From: Dakarella massiliensis | GTDB taxonomy: Bacteria > Pseudomonadota > Gammaproteobacteria > Burkholderiales > Burkholderiaceae_F | DNA length: 64,000 bases | Reading direction: 5' to 3' | Assembly: GCF_001182045.1 (NCBI RefSeq) | Contig: NZ_CVTY01000007.1 | Location: forward strand, 248,001 to 312,000 | Shown: positions 18,629 to 27,405 of the stretch, piece after piece | Layout of the letters: the number at the start of each line of letters is the position of its first letter | Numbering within the stretch: the stretch's first letter is position 1 | Position numbers and translations under genes: made by a program | The notes under the pieces: model-generated | Database searches by the model: none | The model's input: the letters and a program-made list of their open reading frames with translations, nothing else | What the model was told of the DNA's origin: nothing

Positions 18629-21600
18629 ATGACAAGCAAAATTACTAAAAAAGCGTTCCATGTGCCTCCCCCCTCCCGGCAGGAGGTCAGTCAGCAGAAT
18701 CCCACCGGAAAGAACGCGTTCCGGTTTTCCCTCTCCATTCTCGCCGCAGCAATCCTGGCGGCTACCTCTGCGACTGCGTTTGCGGCTGATGTCGCTGCAG
18801 GTAAAGGCGCAGGACTCTCAGTGGGAGCGACAAGCTATACTGCGACAGAAAATCAGATAGCTATCGGTCCGAATGCCGTAGCCAATAATCGAGACAAGAT
18901 GTCTGACGATGCCTCCATCGCCATTGGCAAAAATGCGCAAACAGTTAACGAGGACGGTGGGAAAAAGGCCATGTGGGTCACTTTTGATCCTACCGGTAAA
19001 ACTCCTGGAGCTGGCGGCATCGCAATTGGCGAAAATTCTTACGCCCTTAACGGTACAACGATTATTGGTCAACATGACTACACCGGAACGCTTGGAGACG
19101 TCACTGTCGGATCCGGCGTCAATACATACCACAACCTCCAGTATGCAGTCGGCGCTACAAGTGTTGGCTATAACAGTTATTCCGCAGGCATGTTCTCAAC
19201 GACTGTTGGTGCCTATAACATCAGCTCTACGCAGTATCTGGAGAGCGGCGGAAGTTGGGCCAACTTATTTTATGTAGGGCAGAACTTCGGCTCCACAATA
19301 TTAGGAGCCTTTAACAGCAATGAATCCGCCGGGTATGCCGCCGGTCTGGGGGCTGGTATTGCTAACAGTATTGTGGGTGTAGCCAACAAAGTTTCGAACT
19401 CGGCTGGCTCTCTGGTGTTTGGTACTGGGAATAAAGTAACCAATTCAATTAATACCAATTCCAGTCTTGCCTGGGGCTTAATGAGCGCGTATGACAGTAC
19501 GCCGGAAAACGCTGCGGATTTTGCCGATCAGCTTCGGACGCTTGTTGCGAATTCTGATGGCAGCGGCTCTACGCTGGTCTTCGGCGGTGCCAAAACAGCC
19601 GATTGGACCATTGAAACCTCAATAATCGGCGTCAAAAATACCATCACAGGCACAGAGGAGTCTCCCAGCGCTTTCAACCTGGTTACCGGTTTTGCGAACA
19701 CGGCAGACCAGGTCACTCATGTCACGGTTATCGGCTCCGGCAACACCATTTCTACTGGTACGTCTGACATTGTTATCGGCGACAACCACACCCTGACTAC
19801 GACAAACGGTGCAGTTGTACTGGGATCTGCAACTGAAACGACAGAAATTACTAACGCTGAAAACTTCGTGTCTATCGGCACTGACAGCAACGCGACTGCC
19901 ACAGACACAATTGCACTTGGCACCTCCTCCAGTGCGGCTGCTAATGATGCTGTCGCTATTGGAAAGTCCAGCAGCGCGACGGGACAGGACAGTTACGCTA
20001 TCGGAACTTCTGCCAGTGCGACCGCCCAGGACAGTTATGCTATCGGAACTTCTGCTGTCGCCAGTGGGAAGAGCGGATTGGCAATTGGAAACACCGCTAG
20101 CGCTCAGGGCGATGGCTCAAATGCCATTGGCTATCAGGTAATATCGAAGGGGCCTTTCTCTTCTGCCTTTGGTTTCCAGAGTCTCGCTAACGCATCAGAC
20201 TCCTTGGCTGTTGGCTACATATCCAAAGCGTATGGTGTGGACTCTTTAGCTATTGGTTCGCAAAATACGGCTCTTGCCGGTCAATCGGTTGCTCTTGGCT
20301 ACAAAGCTGTGGCTGGAGCTCTGGGGGCGGATAACAAAATCGCTGGTCTGTCCAGTGTGTCTATCGGCAGCTACACGAAAACCAAAGGTTCGTACTCAGT
20401 AGCTATCGGTTACAACACAACAGCATCCACTATCGGTGACATTGCTTTAGGTAACACCGCAACAGCTTCTGGTGGCGGGACTGTAGCGCTTGGCACACAG
20501 GCTCAAACAAATGGACTCTATTCTGTAGCCATTGGTACAAATTCGGCCGCCAATTCGCCGTCCTCTGTGGCTCTGGGTACAAACTCCACCGCTTCTGTCA
20601 GCGGCAGCGTTGCAATCGGCTCTGGTTCAGTCGCTAACCGCATGGCTGGTGTATCCGGTTACGACCCGTCCACGAAGACTACGTCGACTAAGGTGGATGA
20701 CTCCACCTGGACATCGACTGCAGCTGCGGTTTCTGTTGGTGATGCCGATGAAGGTGTGACACGTCAGATTACTGGCGTAGCCGCTGGTTCTGAGGATACG
20801 GATGCGGTCAACGTGGCTCAGCTGCGAGCTGCGACTTTGACGGCTATTAATACGTCCGCTAATACCGCGACAGTTACTACCAAAGATCCGAACCTTTCAG
20901 TTAAGTCTGAAACCGTAAAGCTTCCTATCACCTCTGATGGTGAAAATCCCTCAACGGTTGCAGAAGCCTCTGGCAAGGATTACGCCGTTGCTTTGAATCC
21001 GGATCTGACTGGCATGCACAGCGCTACCTTCAGTAACCCTGATGTCTCGACCACGACGACCGTCATCAACACAAATGGCGTCACGATCACTGGCGGCACT
21101 ACAGGCACGGTGTCTCTTACTTCCACGGGCCTCAATAACGGCGGAAATAAGATCACGAACGTGGCTCCTGGCACCATCTCGGCAACCTCGAGCGACGCGG
21201 TCAATGGGGCTCAGCTCCACGAAACGAATGTGAACGTCCAGAAAAACGCGACGAATATTGCCGCTAACCGGACGGACATCGATAACCTGATGAACAAATA
21301 CAACATCGGGCAGCAGGACCTTAAAGATCGCATCAACCGGGCGGGCGCAACGGCCGCGGCTCTTGCCGGACTTCATCCGCAGGACTACAACGAAGACCAT
21401 AAGGTTTCCGGTTCTCTCGGTCTTGGCTTCTACCACGGAACCCAGGCTCTGGCGGTCGGTCTCTTCGTGCGTCCCACTGAAAACCTGATGTTTAATATCG
21501 GCGGTGCCTTCGCGTCGAACGACCACATGCTGAACCTTGGTGTCTCCTATCGCTTCGGTGACAACAGCATGGAAAAGAAGTCTCCGCAGCAACTGCAGGA

Positions 21601-21739
21601 AGAGGTGACGTCTCTCAAGACTGAAAACACTGACCTCAGCGCGCGGCTCGCTACCGCGAATGCCCGCATTGACTCTCAGGCCTCGGAACTCAAAGCCCTG
21701 AAAGCCCAGATTGCGGACATCCAGAAACATCTTCATTAA
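18629..21739 (+). CDS. Trimeric autotransporter adhesin (YadA/Hia type) with post-anchor coiled coil
   Basis: Surface adhesin secreted by the type Vc route: three chains build one barrel and a fibre. The 1036 residues comprise an extended signal region (about 1-52) and a long left-handed head of 14-residue repeats (AIGTSASATAQDSYAIG and similar, about 60-690). A neck/stalk follows (VSVGDADEGVTRQITGVAAG, EDTDAVNVAQL, about 700-740), with a second connector (SSDAVNGAQLHETN, about 850-870). The YadA anchor is at about 894-977 (RINRAGATAAALAGL ... LNLGVSYRFG). Family members normally end at that aromatic. Here about 55 more residues follow as a heptad coiled coil (VTSLKTENTDLSARLATANA) that would lie in the periplasm. 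AT content is higher than neighbours, compatible with transfer. It ends in 3' element A. Confidence 0.93.
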   Translation: MTSKITKKAFHVPPPSRQEVSQQNPTGKNAFRFSLSILAAAILAATSATAFAADVAAGKGAGLSVGATSYTATENQIAIGPNAVANNRDKMSDDASIAIGKNAQTVNEDGGKKAMWVTFDPTGKTPGAGGIAIGENSYALNGTTIIGQHDYTGTLGDVTVGSGVNTYHNLQYAVGATSVGYNSYSAGMFSTTVGAYNISSTQYLESGGSWANLFYVGQNFGSTILGAFNSNESAGYAAGLGAGIANSIVGVANKVSNSAGSLVFGTGNKVTNSINTNSSLAWGLMSAYDSTPENAADFADQLRTLVANSDGSGSTLVFGGAKTADWTIETSIIGVKNTITGTEESPSAFNLVTGFANTADQVTHVTVIGSGNTISTGTSDIVIGDNHTLTTTNGAVVLGSATETTEITNAENFVSIGTDSNATATDTIALGTSSSAAANDAVAIGKSSSATGQDSYAIGTSASATAQDSYAIGTSAVASGKSGLAIGNTASAQGDGSNAIGYQVISKGPFSSAFGFQSLANASDSLAVGYISKAYGVDSLAIGSQNTALAGQSVALGYKAVAGALGADNKIAGLSSVSIGSYTKTKGSYSVAIGYNTTASTIGDIALGNTATASGGGTVALGTQAQTNGLYSVAIGTNSAANSPSSVALGTNSTASVSGSVAIGSGSVANRMAGVSGYDPSTKTTSTKVDDSTWTSTAAAVSVGDADEGVTRQITGVAAGSEDTDAVNVAQLRAATLTAINTSANTATVTTKDPNLSVKSETVKLPITSDGENPSTVAEASGKDYAVALNPDLTGMHSATFSNPDVSTTTTVINTNGVTITGGTTGTVSLTSTGLNNGGNKITNVAPGTISATSSDAVNGAQLHETNVNVQKNATNIAANRTDIDNLMNKYNIGQQDLKDRINRAGATAAALAGLHPQDYNEDHKVSGSLGLGFYHGTQALAVGLFVRPTENLMFNIGGAFASNDHMLNLGVSYRFGDNSMEKKSPQQLQEEVTSLKTENTDLSARLATANARIDSQASELKALKAQIADIQKHLH

Positions 21740-21759
21740 TACAGTCCATCGGACTGGTT

Positions 21760-21870
21760 CCGGGGAACGCCGGGTTCCCCGGGCACCAGAAAACAGGATG
21801 GGGGATTAGCACAGAGTCCTGATTTCTGATGCCCTTTTATGGGAAGGTTTGAAAAAACCTTCCCTTTTTT
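21760..21870 (+). other. Structured 3' element, copy A (three stems ending in a terminator)
   Basis: This is the first of three related RNA folds after adhesin loci. Stem 1 is CCGGGGAAC/GTTCCCCGG with loop GCCGG (21760-21782). Stem 2 spans 21781-21834: GGGCA/TGCCC, CAGAAA/TTTCTG and CAGGA/TCCTG, with inner loop TGGGGGATTAGCACAGAG. Stem 3 is the terminator GGGAAGGTTT/AAACCTTCCC plus T6. A small extra hairpin CAGTCC/GGACTG (21742-21756) precedes it. Copies B (25261) and C (26194) share both loops while their stem sequences differ. Confidence 0.7.
21841..21870 (+). terminator. Intrinsic terminator of the first adhesin (stem 3 of copy A)
   Basis: GGGAAGGTTT pairs with AAACCTTCCC, followed by TTTTTT. 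Confidence 0.93.
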
Positions 21871-22390
21871 CGTTTAGCGCCACGGGATAGAAAACCGCCC
21901 CCTTCAGTTTCCGGTTTCTCCCGGATCATCTTTCTCTTTCCTACGAATCTGGAGCGGCTTCGTAGTTCCAAAACACGTTTTTCAGTCCCGATCACTGGCA
22001 GTTTTTGACTTCAATCAACGTTTTTTGTTGTTGATTTACATGCAACTATTTGAATTATTGAACTTTTTGCAATCAGAAAAATTGCCATTTCCTGCTTGCT
22101 CTTTATGCATGATGGTATACCGGTATTTCACCAGTGTTTGAATAGTGCCCCTGGCGCCCCCTATTTAATCATTTGTTTAAATGCATTTTTTCAATCTCCG
22201 TTGAATTATCCCCGGATTTTTGGACGTCAGTTATCGAAAATACGAAAGATTTATCAAATCCTCTTTCCCGTTCTTATTGCATTTAATGAATGCATGACGA
22301 ACTGCAGATGATTGCTAAATCAACAACTTATAGCTCATTCATATAATTTTCCTCACAAAACTTAACAAAAAACACACAGAGGAAAATCTC
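21871..22390 (+). promoter_or_regulatory. AT-rich leader of the second adhesin gene with an FNR-like box
   Basis: No gene is seen in these 520 bases. TTGAC-TTCA-ATCAA (22005-22018) is an FNR-like dyad 386 bases before the start codon, almost the same distance as at the first and third loci. A TATAAT lies at 22342-22347 without a convincing -35. The leader ends in CACACAGAGGA, the ribosome site. The first 120 bases after the terminator are less AT-rich and featureless. Confidence 0.55.
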
Positions 22391-25236
22391 ATGTCAAGCA
22401 ATGTCATTCACCAGGCTCCCTCCGCCCGGCGACAGGCCAGCTCTTCCAAACGCGCCAAGAGGAACACTTCTCATTCAGGCTTCGCGGTGTCACTTGTCGC
22501 CGCGGCGATTGCTCTCGCAGCCTGCCCCGCCATGGCCGCGGGAACGGTTACTGCAGGCAGCGGCGCCGGCGTCGCTGTCGGCGCCACGAGTTCAACCACT
22601 GGAGCCAATCAGGTCGCTATTGGTCCCAGCGCCAGAACAGACAGTACTTATAGCGGCAACGCTGGAGAAGCCAGCATCGCAATCGGCGCCAACGCCAAAA
22701 CCATCACCGAAGTCGGCAGAAAAGGCGCGGCTGTCGTATTCATGGATTTCTGGACCTATCTCTCACGCAGAGGGAACTTTGGCGCGGGCGGTATCGCGAT
22801 CGGTAAAAATTCCATTGGCTACAACGGCTCAACCGTTGTTGGTCAGCACGATTACACCGGTCAGATTGGCGACGTGAATGTCAATAAGCAGGGAGACGCT
22901 TCCAACTCCTATGAAAACCTTCAGTACGGGTTCGGAGCGACGAGTGTAGGCTATAACTCTTATACCGCTGGTCAGTACGCCACGTCGATCGGTGCCTATA
23001 ACGTCAATTCCGCCAATTACTATCCGGGCGGAACAAACACGGTCAATGGCAATAGCACTGTTTCCCAGGGGTTCGGCGCCACGATCATTGGCTCTTTTAA
23101 CAGCAATGAATCCCGAAGCTCTCAGTCCGCGGTTTCCGGGATGACAAACAGTCTGGTCGGCGTAGCGAACCGGGTTTCCAATTCTTCCGGTGCCCTGGTT
23201 TTCGGTGCCGCGAACCAGATCACCAATTCACTCCAGAATGACGACACGCTGTCACAGACCCCGGGTCTGCCTTCCTCCCCGGTCGAGTTCGCCGACACGC
23301 TTCGGGAACTCGTCAGCCAATCAAACGGCGGCGGCTCTACGCTTGCGATCGGCGGTGCCAATACGGCTGACTGGACAAACGAAACCGCAATTATTGGCGT
23401 CGGGAATACGGTGAAGGCGCACCGAGCGCTTTTAACCTTTTCACGGGCTTCGCTAACACGGGTGACTCCGTGCACCATGTCACCGTTATTGGATCCGGAA
23501 ACTCGGTTTCCAACGCCACAAAAACTATTGTGATCGGTGATAACCGTAATCTTGATACGGTTACCGGCGCCGTCGTCATTGGAAACGCTACGACCGCGAC
23601 TCCCGTCAAAGCAGCGAACTACAGTGTGACTATCGGTTCCAACAGCCTCGCTACCGTCCAGAGCGGTGTCGCTATCGGCAACACCGCGGCTTCCTCTGGC
23701 AGCAACGCGATTGCCGTGGGTACCAATTCCAAGGCAGCCATGCTGAATACGGTTGCAATCGGCAATACCGCATCTGCTTCCTACATGGGCGGCGTCGCGC
23801 TCGGCAATGCCGCGAACTCGACTGGCACTAACGCCACCGCAATCGGCAGCACAGCGACAGCCTCTGGCAGCAACGCGATTGCCATGGGCACCAATTCCAA
23901 GGCCGCTACTTTGAATACGGTCGCGATCGGCAATACGGCAACAGCTACCTCCATGGGCGGTGTCGCAATCGGCAACACATCAACCGCGTCAAGCGCCAAC
24001 GCTACCGCGGTCGGTACGAATACGATGGCCAAGGGAGCGAGCTCGGTTGCGATTGGCAACAACGCCACCGCAACTACGACTGGCGGCGTGGCGATTGGTT
24101 CCGGTTCTGTCGCCGATACCTGGTACGGCCTGAAGGGCTATGCCCCGTCAACCAAGACTCTGACTACCAATACGTCAGCCGCCTGGGTGTCCACCGCTTC
24201 CGCGGTCTCGGTCGGTGACGCCGATGAAGGAATCACGCGCCAGATTACGGGCGTCGCCGCTGGCTGGAAAGATACCGACGCGGTCAACGTGGCTCAGCTC
24301 AAGGCCATTACGGCCGCATCTTCCACAAAGGTTGATACCAAGGGGCCGAACCTCTCGGTTGACACCACGCGTCTTCCGATCACGGGTGATCCCTCCACTT
24401 CGCCTCCCGCGAGCACCTACACGGTGACGCTGAGCCAGGACCTGACGGATATGCATAGCGCCACGTTCTCTTCTGACTCGTCCCCCACAACGACGGTCAT
24501 CAATACGAACGGCGTAACGATTACCGGCGGCTCTTCTGGCACGGTTTCAATCACTTCGACCGGGCTCGATAACGGCGGAAACAAGATCACGAATGTGGCG
24601 GCTGGTACCGTTTCGGCTACCTCGAACGAGGCGATCAATGGGGCTCAGCTCCACGAAACCAATGTCAAGGTTCAGAACAATACGACGAAAATTGCGACGA
24701 ACCGCCGGGATATTGACAACAATACGGCGAATATCGCCGCGAACCGCACGGATATCAATAACCTGCAGAACCAGTTCTCTGCCGGACAGCGGGATCTGAA
24801 GGACCGTATCAACCGGGCCGGCGCGACAGCTGCTGCTCTCGCAGGTCTTCACCCGCAGGATTATGACGAAGACCACAAGGTCTCTGCTTCTCTCGGCCTC
24901 GGTGTCTATCACGGCACTCAGGCGCTCGCGGTCGGACTCTTTGTCCGCCCGACTGAAAACCTGATGTTTAACGTCGGCGGTGCCTTCGCGTCGAACGACC
25001 ACATGCTGAACCTCGGTGTTTCTTACCGGTTCGGGGATAACAGCATGAAGAAGAAGTCGCCTCAGGAACTGCAAGCCGAAGTGACGTCGCTTAAGACCGA
25101 AAATACGGATCTCAGCGCACGCCTCGCCACGGCTGACACAAAGCTTTCCGCCGCGAATACCCGCCTCGACTCCCAGGCCGCGGAACTCCGAGCCCTGAAG
25201 CAGCAGATCGCTGATATTCAGAAGCGGCTGAAATAA
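22391..25236 (+). pseudogene. Second trimeric autotransporter adhesin, broken by a frameshift
   Basis: Paralogue of the adhesin at 18629, with the same signal region, 14-residue head repeats, neck (VSVGDADEGITRQITGVAAG), YadA anchor and post-anchor coiled coil. The first frame (from 22391) reads adhesin up to ETAIIGVGNTVK and then nonsense to a stop at 23533. From 23416 the other frame reads GAPSAFNLFTGFANTGD, matching the first adhesin's SAFNLVTGFANTAD, and stays open to 25236. A single base is missing near 23413-23416. Repaired, it would code for about 950 residues. As read, only a head fragment without an anchor is made, so no surface display would be expected. Phase variation, decay or assembly error are all possible. 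It ends in 3' element B. Confidence 0.85.
23695..24030 (+). repeat. 168-base tandem duplication in the adhesin head
   Basis: Two adjacent 168-base units (23695-23862 and 23863-24030) encode 56 residues each, four 14-residue head repeats. They begin SGSNAIAVGTNSKAAMLNTV and SGSNAIAMGTNSKAATLNTV. Similarity is strongest in the first 75 bases. Such long-period copies point to head-length change by recombination. Confidence 0.75.
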
Positions 25237-25260
25237 ATCACTCCCATAGCAGCTTGACAT

Positions 25261-25374
25261 AGGGGGCGCCGGGCCCCCTTGGAATCTGCAAAGCAGGAAG
25301 GGGGAATGTGCATTGATCCCGGTTTTGCAGACTCCTTTACCGGGAAGGTCCTCCCTGACCTTCCCGTTTTTTTT
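25261..25374 (+). other. Structured 3' element, copy B
   Basis: It sits 24 bases after the second adhesin. Stem 1 is AGGGGGC/GCCCCCT with loop GCCGG. Stem 2 (25281-25335) is GGA/TCC plus TCTGCAAA/TTTGCAGA, enclosing CAGGAAGGGGGAATGTGCAT. Stem 3 is the terminator CGGGAAGGTC/GACCTTCCCG plus T8. Stem sequences differ from copies A and C, yet pairing and both loops are kept. Confidence 0.7.
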
Positions 25375-25910
25375 GCCTTCAGATCTGCAGCGCTCTAAAA
25401 CTCCCGGTTCAGAAAACTGCTCCAAAGTTCATCCCTGGAAACTCCGGGTCAACCTCCGGAAACCCTTTCTTTCCGCCTGAACCGGCTTAACCGATACCCC
25501 AAAGGGTTATCTTTTTGATACACATCAAAATTATTGCAAGTCAACTTTTTCAACCAAAAGTCAATCTTTTACGTAACCACGGGAAAACGAACTGCCAATT
25601 CATTGCAGTTAGATATCATTGCTATCTATTTACCTTTAATTAGACGGCTAAGGGTCAGATTTGCGGTGCGTTTCTTTCAACCGTCTGTAAAAACAGCATT
25701 TTTACAGTGAAAGCCCCGCATTGTTTCATCCCGGGAAACAGAGAGGGCTTTTTACAGAAAATTTATCAGTCTGTCTCACGCGGATGTAATTGCAATAATT
25801 GAATTCACGGATTTTCATCTCAATTGCAAAACATACAACATTCAATGACTTATAGAATTGATTTCACAAGAAAGAACAACATAAACGACACACAGAAGGA
25901 AGCAGTTTTT
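25375..25910 (+). promoter_or_regulatory. Leader of the vestigial third adhesin locus with a perfect FNR-like box
   Basis: No gene is seen in this stretch. TTGAT-ACAC-ATCAA at 25515-25528 is an exact match to the FNR consensus dyad, 396 bases before the ATG at 25911. The segment just before that ATG (ACACACAGAAGGA) repeats the ribosome-site region of the two adhesin genes. AT-rich like the other two leaders. Confidence 0.6.
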
Positions 25911-26193
25911 ATGACAACATCAGAAAAAGGAGGATCGATCTGACCTCCCCTGAAATCGCTTCACCGACGCAGGCAGTGCCTTAAGAAAGAAAAGAAGAAT
26001 GGTCATTCCGCCGGCGTCACTCACAGACTGAGGTGACGGGTTTAATGCTGTGAGTCACGCCAGTTCTCCCGTACCGGACATGCGGCAAAGGATCTTCAGA
26101 ATCCGCCTCATAAACCGGCATCGCGGAAGACACTTCAGGGCACTGCCCTCCTCTCCTCAGGCGTCTGACACAGAACGCTGCATCCACTCTCTC
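25911..26193 (+). pseudogene. Vestige of a third adhesin gene
   Basis: ATG 25911 follows an adhesin-type leader but hits a stop after ten codons (MTTSEKGGSI). Read on in the same frame, the next residues (HRRRQCLKKEKKNGHSAG) loosely resemble the signal region of the second adhesin (RRQASSSKRAKRNTSHSG), then stops follow. Nothing like head, neck or anchor remains in the 280 bases before 3' element C. The simplest reading is a deletion of the coding body that left the leader, a scrap of the signal region and the 3' end. A short leader peptide or a noncoding RNA made from this promoter is the alternative. Confidence 0.5.
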
Positions 26194-26308
26194 TGGGGGC
26201 GCCGGGCTCCCACGGAATCAGGAAACAGGATTGGGGGAAAAAGCACGAATCCCAGTTTCCTGATTCTCTTAAAGGGAAGGCTGATCCAATCAGTCTTCCC
26301 ATTTTTTT
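26194..26308 (+). other. Structured 3' element, copy C, without an adhesin in front
   Basis: Stem 1 is TGGGGGC/GCTCCCA (one G.U) with loop GCCGG. Stem 2 (26215-26266) is GAATCAGGAAAC/GTTTCCTGATTC, enclosing AGGATTGGGGGAAAAAGCAC and a possible GGATT/AATCC inner pairing. Stem 3 is the terminator GGGAAGGCTGAT/ATCAGTCTTCCC (one mismatch) plus T7. It keeps the full three-stem plan although no adhesin body is left upstream. Confidence 0.7.
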
Positions 26309-26332
26309 GACTTCTTTCCGACGTGCTCAATA

Positions 26333-26371
26333 TAAAAAAACTCTCTGCCTCCCGGAGAAGAGGCAGAGAGT
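26333..26371 (-). terminator. Intrinsic terminator of znuA
   Basis: On the minus strand ACTCTCTGCCTC pairs with GAGGCAGAGAGT, followed by seven T. Confidence 0.93.
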
Positions 26372-26429
26372 CCGGTTAACGCTTTACTCTGTGTGTCGCG
26401 CGGATCAGGTCCGCAGTCTTTTCGCGTCG

Positions 26430-27302
26430 TTACCGAAAACTTTCAGCAATGTGTTTCAGGTTCTGAGACATACGGGCGGAGAAGCTCAGTTTGTCTTCAG
26501 GACTTTCCATCGTGTAGATCGGGACCACCTTGGCTCCGCATTCGCGGGCGAGTGTTCTGGAAACCGCGGGACTCGCGAGTTCCTCAGCGAAAACGGTCTT
26601 CACATGGTTCTTCCGGCAGAAGCTCACGAGTTCTGCGAGCTGCCTCGCAGAGGGCTCTCCTTCCGCGTAAACGTTTTCAACGCTGACCTGCTTCAGACCG
26701 AAATCGCGGCAGAGATAGCCAAACGCCGCGTGACCGGTCACAAATGTGCGGTTTTTAGATCCGGCAACCGCCTTGCGGAAGGTGTCGGACGCAGCTTTGA
26801 TGCCTGAAGTGAAAGCTGCAAGATTCTTCTTATAAACCGCCGCTCCCGCGGGATCCGCGGCTTCAAGCGCCTTCGCGATGTTTTCCGCTTCAAGGATCGC
26901 GCCTGAAGGCGAAATCCAGAGGTGGGGATCAATCGCGGCCCCGATCTTCATCGGCGTCACGCCCTGAGACGCCACAACGATCTTCGCGCGGCCGTTGCCG
27001 GACGCTTTCAGCGCCTTTTCAGTCCAGGGTTCAAGCCCGAGCCCGTTTTTGATCACGAGATCCGCGCCCGCGAGTCCCCGCATATCACCCGGACGGGGCG
27101 AATATTCATGCGGCTCCACGCCCGGAGGGATCAGGGTCGAAACTGTGACCCGACTTCCGCCCACCGCTTTCGCGATCTCCGCCATTGCGTCATAAGTGGC
27201 CGCAACTTTGACTTTCTTCTCCGCGGCAATCGCTGCGCCCGGAACCGCCATCTGGAAGACGGGAATCAGGGCCATCGCCGCAAGAAGCGATCTTCTCTGC
27301 AT
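26430..27302 (-). CDS. znuA: Zinc (metal) ABC transporter substrate-binding protein
   Basis: Periplasmic cluster 9 binding protein that captures Zn2+ (or Mn2+) for the ZnuBC transporter encoded divergently. ATG 27302 is chosen because AAGGAG lies 8 bases ahead and it gives a twin-Arg-like basic start (MQRRSLLAAMAL) and signal peptide to AIA|A. Metal ligand regions are present: GVEPHEYSP, AAIDPHLW, VTGHAAFGYL and a late acidic turn. The His-rich loop of typical zinc-specific ZnuA is absent, so manganese cannot be excluded. The presence of a Zur-like regulator in the partner operon favours zinc. 290 residues. It has its own terminator. Confidence 0.9.
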   Translation of the reverse strand: MQRRSLLAAMALIPVFQMAVPGAAIAAEKKVKVAATYDAMAEIAKAVGGSRVTVSTLIPPGVEPHEYSPRPGDMRGLAGADLVIKNGLGLEPWTEKALKASGNGRAKIVVASQGVTPMKIGAAIDPHLWISPSGAILEAENIAKALEAADPAGAAVYKKNLAAFTSGIKAASDTFRKAVAGSKNRTFVTGHAAFGYLCRDFGLKQVSVENVYAEGEPSARQLAELVSFCRKNHVKTVFAEELASPAVSRTLARECGAKVVPIYTMESPEDKLSFSARMSQNLKHIAESFR

Positions 27303-27405
27303 CACTCTCACTCCTTAATTTGGAAATCATTTTCAATTTTGAATATCCGCTATCATACATGCTTACCAAAATAAATAGCAAATCCGTTTGTTGAACGGAA
27401 TGAAT
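27303..27405. promoter_or_regulatory. Shared znuA/znuC promoter region
   Basis: About 100 AT-rich bases hold two back-to-back promoters. The expected regulator is the Fur/Zur protein encoded as fourth gene of the plus-strand operon. A partial dyad-like segment (GAATATCCGCTATCATAC) could be its site, but I cannot match it firmly to a Zur box. Confidence 0.4.

Noticed and set aside
21742..21834. Known riboswitch class (for example a cyclic-di-GMP type) after the adhesin
   Set aside because: The G-rich loop recalls some aptamers, but the location is 3' of the gene and the conserved bases do not match any class that I know.
22391..25236. Two separate adhesin genes with an internal start at 23470
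   Set aside because: The second frame already reads as adhesin from 23416, before that ATG, and has no signal peptide or ribosome site; it is one gene with a frameshift.
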